A stretch of DNA of 64,000 nucleotides from positions 14,639,877-14,703,876 of the forward strand of contig ML680053.1 of assembly GCA_007922225.1 (NCBI GenBank), written 5' to 3'. The notes below the pieces were generated by a model. It was not told the DNA's origin, did not search any database, and worked only from the letters and a program-made list of their open reading frames with translations. Source of the stretch: Emydura subglobosa. Lineage: Eukaryota; Chordata; Testudines; Chelidae. A program made the translations under genes and the position numbers. Of this stretch, positions 56,278 through 64,000 are shown in pieces. Numbering within the stretch: position 1 is the first letter of the stretch; each line of letters starts with the position of its first letter.

Positions 56278-56289
56278 ACAGTCTCCACA

Positions 56290-56395
56290 CCTGACAAAGA
56301 GCTCTGTGGAGCTTGAAAGCTTGTGCCCTCCATCAACAGAAATTGGTCCAGTAAAAGATATTACTTCACCCAGCTTGTGTCCCTCAATACTGATA
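56290..56395 (-). repeat. Short dispersed repeat, inverted copy
   Basis: The words 'acctgacaaagagctctgtg', 'gcttgaaagcttgtgccctc' and 'ggtccagtaaaagatattac' are the reverse complement of the repeat at 54,913-55,080. Confidence 0.6.
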
Positions 56396-57599
56396 ATTGT
56401 AAGATGGCAGAATGAATGAAAAACTTTGGCTTCACCTCAGCATCAATCTACAACATTTAAAAGTTAATGAGTTAAAAAAGAGCAAATAAGAAAATTAATG
56501 AGCTACAGCACGAGGCATTCAAGAGAAAACTACTTCCCTCCATATCACAGCTAATTAATGTAATTATTCTAATAGCTATTTTTTAAAACACCCAGTGTTC
56601 CTACTTCGTATAAAAATACTCTTTCAAAAACTACAAAATATCAGCTGTAATAAAATGTACTACTTAAAATGGCACAATCAATTGTGGAAGAAAACCCAAA
56701 GACACTATTTATTTTTTCAACTGGTTTATTGTATTCAGATTATTAGTAAGGATCCCAGGTGGTTGTTGTTCTACCAGTTGAAACTCAAATTGTTTTAATG
56801 GTGGATATGTTTATATCCTCCTAGAGGAAGGCTAAATAGGTTGGGCCAATTTCTGTGCTGATTCATAGTTTGTGCAAATCCACTGAAATCAACGAGGTTG
56901 CACAGAATGTAATCTGAGCACAGATTTTTGACCGCCAGTATTAAAATGTTAGTAATGGTACCAAATTATTAAAATTATCAATATGAAATACAAATGGGAT
57001 AACTTACCTCAAAGAAAGCTATGCTTCAATTGAAGAATAAAAAGCTGAATCCAATACGAAATAAACTTGTAAAGAAACATGGGGGTTGGGGGAGGTCTGA
57101 ACCAAAATAATACATCTAAGCACCCCCAAATTTGGAGATAATGGATAAAGTCCAACTATCTACCCATCCTGAAACATCAGCTTTGTATATGAGCAGTTTA
57201 TAAATTCTAAGGCTTTCACTTTCTCTCTCCTTTTCCATAACCAAGTTGGAGGAAATGTCTGTGTTTCATGGGAAAGCTATGCTAAAGAAGCATATTTTAC
57301 TTTTCATTCTGAAGGCAGTAAGATTGGTTGTCATTTTCAGAAGAACACTCCATCAATCTTTGGGAAACTTAACAGCCAGATCTGAAAGTTCTGGCTTTAT
57401 AAACTGAGACTGAAAAAAATGAACAAGGACTGGATAGGATATATCTATAAATAATCCTGTCTCACCTACGTCAAGAGCAACGTTAAAAGCATGTAATGAA
57501 ACACTCAGTATACAAGTTCTTAAAATTTGGAAGGATTTCAAAGAAAGAACCTGCCCTTTTTGAATATTGGTCAATATTAGTCCTCCTACGTTCTTCTGG
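56396..57599. other. No gene or clear repeat seen
   Basis: AT-rich unassigned sequence. A decayed fold-back word ('cactgaaatcaacgaggttg') lies near 56,882. Frames of 67 and 73 codons show no motif. Confidence 0.4.
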
Positions 57600-58760
57600 A
57601 GTTACCCTCGTATTCTAAGGTTTATTAAAAATTAACATCAGTGTGCCAGAGATCTTCCCAGCCAAGTCTTTCAGGCTGTTGGGTGCAAGTGATCCAGGCC
57701 TGTAGGCTTAAAAATGTTTATCCCTAGTAGATGTTTAATATCTTCCTTGGTTACTAATAGACTACAGAGTACTTCATCATCCTTATGTGATATGAGTACA
57801 ACATCCTACTTCTTTACAAATGCAGAACAGAAATATTTAGTCAAAGTTATCTCTTTTGATTGTGTAGTCATGGATTTTTGACCATCTAATAATCTCCTAA
57901 AGAACTCCCTGTTTTCATTCATATTTTTCTATCTAAAACTTTCCTCCCAATCAATTTTGCCCATAATTTTCTCACCATCTTCAATTTCAGTGATTAGTTC
58001 ATCTTAATCAATCATAATGAGGTCCAAAATAGAGTTTCCACATGTTGGCTGCAATATCCTTTGTGTTAAAATTTATTATTTATAATTTTTAGAAATTCTA
58101 ATGATGTTTTCCTACCGGCTGCATGAGTTCTCTAGCACATATCTCCCAAATTTAAGTCCCCCATAACAACATAATCTTTCTTTCCATACATTACAAACAG
58201 GTGCTTAAGGAGTAAGCCATCCTGTTGTCTAGTTTGATTTGGTGGTCTGTAACAGAACCCCCTCTAGGATTTTATTAGTTAGCACATTGTTTCATATGCG
58301 TTCAAGATTCTGCGTTTCTGAGGTATCAATAACACTAAAAACCTCCCTTTACCTCATTTACCCTCTCTGTCCTTTCTAAACAGGATATAATAATGATTTT
58401 AACATTCTAATAATGTGAATCATCCCTCCAAGATGTCATTCCTATTTTTTATCTTTTAGATCTTGACCCAGAGACTTTCAGCTGCTCTGCCTCTCACCTC
58501 CTTCTGGGCCTCAGAACAAGTGTATGTATTCTTGACGTATAATGAAATATCTCTTCCCTGTTTATCCTTCCTGAGCAAGCTATTCCCCTCTATACCAATA
58601 TTCCAGTCATGGGACTTATTCCACCAAGTCTCTGTGGTGCCAATTAATTCATAATTTAGTTTATGTATTAATACTTCCAGTTCTTCTGTTTATTCCCCAT
58701 ACTTTTGCATTTCTCTATAGACATCTAAGATGTTGAGCAGATTCCCCCATTTATTTCACT
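57600..58760 (-). pseudogene. CR1-group LINE endonuclease fragment, copy D
   Basis: On the minus strand, 58,670-58,480 translates to ELEVLIHKLNYELIGTTETW then WNKSHDWNIGIEGNSLLRKD and SLYVKNTYTC, the core of the CR1 apurinic-type endonuclease with its TETWW motif. ESLWVKI follows near 58,470. Further downstream, in other frames, comes a stretch resembling the start of the reverse transcriptase near 57,700. Many stops are present. It is a separate, older LINE copy than C. Confidence 0.7.
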
Positions 58761-59753
58761 CTTGTTGTCCCTATTACCTTTTTGTAATTTGCACCATTTG
58801 ACGTAGGACAGATGACTCTGCACAACTGGATCTGATACAGAACACCTGGTAGAGCTGTCTTTGTTGAGCTAGAACCTAACATAGCAGACCTGGTGGAGAT
58901 AACTTTGCTAAAGTAGATTTCACCCCCTTCCTCTTGCTTCTCCAAAGCATGGTGGAGGAAATAGGAGAGTTTTAATATGGGAGATTTGCAAGGGTTTGAT
59001 TTGGGGAGTGTATGTAAAGTTTGTACATACAACCAGCAGTCTTGTTGCATTAATTTTTATCACAGCAGCAGCTTTGGCAGAAGCTGACTTTGCTGTGTGG
59101 GATCTGGCAGCAGCAGACCAGAGTGGGACCTTCTGGGGATGACTTCATTGCCCTGGAGCAGACAGGCTGAGAAGAACTGCATGCCCCAGCACCCAACTGA
59201 CAGTCCCTAATCTTCCTGGTTTCATGGGTGAGGTATAGGTGTGTGGGAATTGTGTTTTAACAAGAGTTGTGGGCCAGGCAGTTAATAATGACTCAGAGGA
59301 TTGGGTCTGCCATTCTCTCTGGTTTTTGCTAATTTCATTTTATGAAGTCAATAGCTGTATATCTGTTTCCCAAGCAAAAGATATTCATATGCCATCTTTC
59401 CAAGGACTCCTGAGTGCCTTGTGAGTGAGAGAGGTTCAAGCCAAGTGTCTATTTAAAAAGGGATCCATAAGCATTATATTGAACCTAGTCCTTGCTCCTT
59501 CTAAGCACATCTGCAGAAGGGTTTCATCGTGCTGGGCTTGAGCGTCTAGTTAAGTTCCGTTTGTGCTGCGGTGCAAAGACTAGGTTGGCTTGTGAGTGGT
59601 CTGAGGCTTTCAGACCAGAACAGTTTCTGAATGTGGTGTGAATCACTATAACTGTCAGCTCTTCACCTTCTACTCATCCATCCCCATTGCAAAATCCTGG
59701 GAGAACAAATGAGCTCTGCAATATGACCTGGAAGTCAGCAAATTCAGGCTCTG
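58761..59753. other. No gene or clear repeat seen
   Basis: A 99-codon minus-strand frame (58,751-59,050) has no recognisable motif. No transposon was identified. Confidence 0.4.
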
Positions 59754-59760
59754 TTGAACT

Positions 59761-59873
59761 AGAGTGACCAGATAGCAAGTGTGAAAATGGGGATGGGGGT
59801 AGATGCCTATATAAGAAAAAGCTCCAAATATCAGTACTGTCCCTCTAGAACTGGGACACCTGGTCACCCTATA
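59761..59873. mobile_element. Short fold-back element with TTGAACT flanks
   Basis: It starts AGAGTGACCAGATAGC and ends CTGGTCACCCTATA, good inverted termini. TTGAACT occurs directly on both sides (59,754-59,760 and 59,874-59,880), a 7-base duplication. The interior 'gcctatataagaaaaagctc' is known to me from a common turtle repeat. It is non-coding. Confidence 0.7.
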
Positions 59874-59900
59874 TTGAACTGATGGGGGAGAAACAGCAAA

Positions 59901-59973
59901 GGTGAAATCCTGGTTCCATTAGAATCCAGGATAAAAACTCTCATTGACTTCAATGGGACCCAGGATTTCATCC
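59901..59973. repeat. Short fold-back repeat, GTGAAATCC type
   Basis: The arms 'ggtgaaatcctggttcc' and 'ggacccaggatttcatccc' flank a core with 'actctcattgacttcaatg'. It is a sister of the element at 9,261. Confidence 0.65.
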
Positions 59974-60589
59974 CAGGTCTTGAGAACTCTCTAGAGCAGG
60001 AAGGTAGGAGAGTTTGAAAGTGGAGCATTTGGGAAAGTCTGAGTTTTGTTGATTGTATTCTGATAAAGGTTATACATGCTCCCAGAGCACTTGTTGCATT
60101 CATTATGATAAAGTGAAATAAATAGATATGGGTATCACAGTAGTTATCTCCTACGAAAAGCCTTATATATGAGCTAGGGATTATTATTCTAGTATTAAAA
60201 TAAAGATTTACATAAAGAAAAGCAGGTGAGTTTCATGCGGTTCTGTTTTCAACTTATATTGACTTCATAAATAAATTATGAAGCCTACTTTTCAGTCATT
60301 AAGAAATGACTGGTCTCTTGGGTAATGTCTTAAAGTTTAACATGTAGGTCCTTAAAATAAACAGTAGGTGGCCTCAGAACATTTGTATTCTTGTTCAATA
60401 AAACAGAATGCAAATACAAGTGACCAGGCAGAACCCTGCTGAGTCTCTGAAAACCTTCTTCACTGGCTCCCCTAATTGTGTGAAATGTGCTGAGACAATT
60501 CTGCAGCACAGGATTATTGCTTTTTACCTAAGAACTGGGTGGGCCATATGTCAAATCTCAAAGTAGAGTTAAGCTCTCTAGTCTCATTA

Positions 60590-60730
60590 TGAAAAGTTCC
60601 AGAGGGGTAGCCGTGTTAGTCTGTATGCAGCAAAAGTGGGTTGCAGATGAAGTGGGTTGCAGCCCACGAAAGCTTATGCCCACAGAAATTTATTAGTCTT
60701 TAAGGTGCTACAGGACTCTTGTTGTTTTTG
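60590..60730. mobile_element. Retroposon-like repeat with perfect 12-bp TSD
   Basis: CTAGTCTCATTA lies on both sides (60,578-60,589 and 60,731-60,742). The inserted 141 bases begin 'tgaaaagttccagaggggta' and 'gccgtgttagtctgta', then switch to what appears to be the reverse orientation of the same family ('gcccacgaaagcttatgccc', 'ttattagtctttaaggtgct', 'acaggactcttgttgttttt'). A 12-base duplication fits target-primed retroposition better than a DNA transposon. Confidence 0.65.
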
Positions 60731-60742
60731 CTAGTCTCATTA

Positions 60743-61094
60743 GACTGTTTTAAACACAATTTTGTCTGTCATAATGCCTCATGCTGGAAGAGACTGAGAA
60801 AGTTTGTTGAGAAAACTGAGCAGTGTGTGCATTATTAACCATATTTAGATGGTACCAAGCCCACCCACTAATCAGCTATCTATGAACATGAAGAATGTTT
60901 GAAAGCCCAGGTTAGGAACTCTTTGCCATTTTCAACTCACTCCCAAGTTATTGTCTTTTAGAGAGATCCTGCATGAATAGCAACATGTGGTGGTGTTGGA
61001 AATGACTGTAGAGCACTGTAAACTAGTGTAAGAGTTGGCCCTTGCACAGGGTAATAATTCGAAATAGCTATTATTCACAGACACCAGCACATTT
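60743..61094. other. No gene or clear repeat seen
   Basis: Unassigned sequence. Confidence 0.4.
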
Positions 61095-61225
61095 GAATGA
61101 ATGAATACATTTGCTGTAGTCTAACAGGAATTAATTCAGGCAAGTCCTTTGGCCTGAGTTATCCAGGAAGTCAAACTGGATGATCACAGTGGTCCCTTTT
61201 GGCCTTAGAATCTATGAAACTATGT
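61095..61225 (+). mobile_element. CR1 3'-end fragment
   Basis: The words 'aggaattaattcaggcaagt', 'cctttggcctgagttatcca', 'actggatgatcacagtggtc' and 'ccttttggccttagaatcta' follow the CR1 end signature, closing with a trace of the octamer tail. Confidence 0.65.
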
Positions 61226-61459
61226 CTTGAATCCAGAACAAATCTATTAACAAATTGTGAACTTAAGTAATCAATACCCAGTCACCTTTCTATCTCCAGA
61301 CCTGCCATAGCAGGTTAGACTCTTGCTACCTGTTCCTGGGGTTGAACACTCCAGGATGGGAGGCAGTGTGCTCTCACAGGAGGACTTATGCTCCAGAGAA
61401 TGGCCCTCTCTTCGAGTTCAACACAGACAAAATGTGGGGAGCCTCACTTTGCGCTCTGA

Positions 61460-61565
61460 GGCCTGGTCTATACTAAACTGTTGGGCTGACCCAGCTACAT
61501 CACTCAGGGATGTGAAAAATCCACATCCCTGTGCAACATAGGTAAACTGACCTAACCCCCAGTGT
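61460..61565. mobile_element. GTCTACAC-type element fragment
   Basis: The words 'ggcctggtctatactaaact', 'cagctacatcactcagggat' and 'tgacctaacccccagtgta' match one half of the family seen at 35,545 and 41,648. Confidence 0.55.
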
Positions 61566-62179
61566 ATGAGCTATGTTACACAAGAGCAAATCTAATGCAT
61601 TCATCCCACACCACTCTTCAGTGTATTTTTCCCTTGCTTTGTTGGCAATATATTTATTTTCTCTATCCAAGCTGTATTTGACAATGCTCCCGCCCATTAT
61701 AATCAAAATGGAAGTGTGTTCTATTTTCTGAGTGTTACATATTTTGCTATTAATAGACACTTCAGTTCCCATTTCTGGTGTTTGCTGATGGATATAAATG
61801 TGTCCATTAATTCCAGGAGACAGGCTTTTGGACAGAGGCGGAACATTGATTTCAAAGTTGGGGAAAGACTAGTGCAAACATTCTTCCAATATTTTTGTAA
61901 TTTTTTGTAAGAAAAAATGATATGGGACATATTAGCTGATGGCTAGCAGCATCTCTGGCATAAATCTGTTTAAGAATTTAATTTAGATTCTTTTAGTTTG
62001 AGTGACTTCATTTTTATTAATGGTATATCACACAGTATACCAAAGTGATTGACACTTTTGTAAGTCTTGCCACACACACACACACCCTTCAGAAAACTGA
62101 GATGCTGGAGATTAAATCATATATAAAATAAACCAAGCACGTGCTGTACCAAGCAGACATAATTCGTAATAGTAATAAC
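61566..62179. other. No gene seen; CA microsatellite inside
   Basis: A short CA run occurs at 62,070-62,086. The rest is AT-rich and unassigned. Confidence 0.4.
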
Positions 62180-62400
62180 AATAGTTTACACCCAGTGTAT
62201 AGGGTGAGCCACCTGAGGATGTCAAAACACTTTACAGACATGAATTAATTCAGGTCACAATAATACAAAGAGCTTTACAAAGGTAAGTATTATCATCCTC
62301 ATTTTAGGGTTGGGGAAACTGAGGCACAGAGCTATGTAATGATTTACCCATGGTCAGAGTAGCAGAAAGGAGGCAGAATCAGAATCAGAATGATGCACTA
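62180..62400 (+). repeat. MIR-type SINE remnant
   Basis: The words 'gtcaaaacactttacagaca', 'attatcatcctcattttagg', 'ggaaactgaggcacagagct' and 'gatttacccatggtcagagt' follow the MIR core in order. It is the best preserved MIR copy in the window. Confidence 0.75.
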
Positions 62401-62551
62401 GATTACATTGATCCTTACATGGCACCCCCAGCAGGTAGGGGGAGTATTATTATTGCCAGTTTTTAGTATATCATTGTTTGGGTCTTGGCAGACAGAAAAA
62501 TAACAACTGTCCCCACATGGCAGTTTTGGCTGACAAAGACATTAGTCATAT

Positions 62552-62615
62552 GGGCCCAGATCCTCAACTTGCGTAAATTGTTGTAGCTCAGCTGAAGTCA
62601 ACAGAACAAAAAATG
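62552..62615. repeat. Half of a fold-back repeat
   Basis: The words 'gggcccagatcctcaacttg' and 'cgtaaattgttgtagctcag' match one arm of a palindromic repeat common in turtles. The opposite arm is missing. Confidence 0.45.
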
Positions 62616-62623
62616 TTTAGATC

Positions 62624-62812
62624 AGGGGTTCTCTACTCCCCCCTGCCCCTGAAGCCTCTCCTCAACATGCTGTAAAAACTCTAGGGCTTAGTGGGGGGCT
62701 CCTTGCTCTAGGGCTTAGTGGGAGGGGGGATTTGGGCAGTGGGGCTTCTGTCCTGTGGGCTTCTGTCCTTCTGAAGCAGCTCAGGACCCCCAGTTGATGA
62801 CCGCTGCAAAGT
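62624..62812. mobile_element. Non-autonomous hAT-type element
   Basis: The left end 'caggggttctctactccccc' and right end 'gacccccagttgatgaccgctg' are weakly inverted and of Charlie-like hAT type. The interior repeats 'ctctagggcttagtgggggg' and 'ctctagggcttagtgggagg' in tandem (62,681 and 62,707). Confidence 0.5.
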
Positions 62813-62904
62813 TCAGACTGTGAGGAGCAGGCCCATGGGGCTGGAGGCAGGGTGTTGTAAAAGTAGCCAGGTTTTGTGGTGGATGTATTTATGTAAGTCT
62901 CCGA

Positions 62905-63035
62905 AGAAACAAATAAAATATATTTCACAGATGGGCAAAATGACGTATGTATCAAAAGGCTACGTGACTTGCTCAAGGTGACATAGTAAATCAGTGGCAT
63001 GGTTTGAAGGTAGAACGAAGGTATCCTGCCTCCCA
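62905..63035 (+). repeat. MIR-type SINE remnant
   Basis: The words 'ttcacagatgggcaaaatga', 'tacgtgacttgctcaaggtg' and 'acatagtaaatcagtggcat' follow the MIR core. Confidence 0.6.
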
Positions 63036-63559
63036 GCCTAATCAGGCTGCATTGCTGCTTTGTATGTTAAAGGTTTGTTCTTGAGGTAAAACTTGTCCTA
63101 ATTCCACATGAGATCATAGGCTGTTTAGAATGGCCTGGCTGGAAGTGCCATACTAAATTGGTCAGCTACTTTTGACTCTAACAGTGACACTCCTGATACA
63201 CTACTGCACCATGTGGTGTGTGATCTGGGTTTCTTCTTGCCCTTTTATGCATTTACTCTTACTCCCTGCAGGGTCTAATGCTTATGTTTGGCTCTTCATT
63301 CCCCCATTCCTCCTCACCCTATCTGTAGCCAGAGATTTTTGCTTTAGTTGTCTAAATGGCCAAAAAGAATGTTAAAATAAAGGCTTGCAGAAAAGCCTCA
63401 AAAAGGGTTAAAAAAAATTCTGAGATTGATGGATTGAATATTTGGGTAATTGAAAAGAGTGGTATCAGCATCCGGACCTTTTGTAACATTTAGAATAATG
63501 ATTAGTTTTAGGAATAAGATTCTTAGATAAGGATTAGTAATAAGAAGGATCCAGCAAGT
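63036..63559. other. No gene or clear repeat seen
   Basis: The right part may belong to the 5' end of the LTR that follows; its start could not be fixed. Confidence 0.35.
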
Positions 63560-63706
63560 GACAGTTGAGAAATGGCAGTTGAAAGGGGGATTCTCTCTTC
63601 CTCACTCGTAGCCTCTCCCCTATCCATTTTGACATTCTCACTCCTAATGTAACCTCTTCCCCTTCCCTAGCACATAACTTCCTGCCCTGCCCTTCTAATT
63701 AATATA

Positions 63707-63772
63707 GAAGGCGAGGCTAATTATCATAGAAAGTGAGGCTAATTAGCATAAAAGATTAGGCTAATTAGCATA
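63707..63772 (+). repeat. Three 22-bp tandem units in the LTR
   Basis: The units start at 63,707, 63,729 and 63,751, and share 'aggctaattagcata' with few changes. A further related word ('ggcctaattagcatattagg') lies at 63,833-63,852. Such units are often enhancer-like repeats of U3 regions. Confidence 0.8.
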
Positions 63773-63893
63773 TTAAATAATTGATTGGCTTAGAGTATTT
63801 TTAGATCAGAACCTAATTAACATGGCAGGCACGGCCTAATTAGCATATTAGGTGGCCTTCAAGCTGATTGGCTGAGCTTGGGTGACCAAACTG

Positions 63894-63901
63894 TATATAA
63901 A
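63894..63901 (+). promoter_or_regulatory. TATA box of the right-edge LTR
   Basis: TATATAAA lies 23 bases after the ATTGG box in 'ctgattggctgag'. A short palindrome (GCCTGCGGTCAGCAGGC, 63,903-63,919) follows it. Confidence 0.6.
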
Positions 63902-64000
63902 GCCTGCGGTCAGCAGGCTAAGCTTTGTAGAGAGCTGTGATCACCTGAGGAAAAGAAGAGCTGAACATAGGGAGAGCTGACCATCTAAAGAAGAAGAGCT

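Larger units (their letters stand above)
63560..64000 (+). mobile_element. LTR promoter region, running off the window
   Basis: The layout is that of the U3 region of an endogenous retroviral-type LTR: tandem 22-bp units, an ATTGG box at 63,867-63,871, a TATA box at 63,894-63,901, and a likely R region starting near 63,925. The rest lies beyond the window, so it cannot be told whether this is a solo LTR or part of a longer element. No coding sequence is seen. Confidence 0.55.

Noticed and set aside
63707..63772. CRISPR-like array
   Set aside because: Three adjacent 22-bp units have no spacers between them. The setting is an LTR promoter in a vertebrate genome.

Overview
This window is non-coding, repeat-packed vertebrate DNA, most probably from a turtle. 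The clues are CR1-type LINEs with the sauropsid 3' tail (repeated ATTCTATG), many short hAT-like elements with GTCTACAC termini, small fold-back repeats, MIR-type SINE remnants, and Ty3/Gypsy and ERV-like LTRs. No complete host gene, tRNA or rRNA was recognised. Almost all long reading frames are chance frames or decayed transposon genes. The species call comes from remembered family resemblance, not a database search.

Layout. 1-1.13 kb is AT-rich sequence without recognised repeats. 1.2-12.5 kb holds scattered small elements, including an hAT-type element with a perfect 8-bp target duplication (6.1 kb), a minus-strand LTR-like segment (8.3 kb), a TAA-flanked 71-bp element nested in a GTCTACAC element (9.1-9.4 kb), and a GC-rich block (11-11.6 kb). 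12.59-19.39 kb is a nested stack. An old plus-strand CR1 was split first by a decayed Ty3/Gypsy element (12,981-16,046), itself carrying a non-autonomous transposon, and again by a younger CR1 (16,455-18,638) whose reverse transcriptase is still readable but dead.

20.3-21.4 kb is an old dispersed repeat hit by an 819-bp solo LTR (perfect GTATT duplication) and a 159-bp CR1. 24.7-26.5 kb has an RTE-like LINE fragment next to an LTR. 29.26-30.73 kb is a 1.47-kb LTR-like element flanked by TTAA, sitting in another copy of the same dispersed repeat. 32.2-33.3 kb is an ERV-like LTR and leader. Between 35 and 59 kb there are five LINE fragments, all on the minus strand. One of them (51.0-54.6 kb) is interrupted by a 747-bp solo LTR and a ~38-bp CR1 tail. 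54.9-56.4 kb is a cluster of short elements. The window ends inside an LTR promoter (63.6-64.0 kb).

There are no operons or pathways here. What can be read is the order of transposon insertions. Possible host signals are few and weak: a 74-bp exon-like segment at 28.45 kb, repeat-free tracts at 1-1.1 kb and 27.3-27.9 kb, and a 67-codon frame at 11.73 kb. All boundaries come from reading by eye. Where target duplications are given they were located base by base; other limits may be off by tens of bases.
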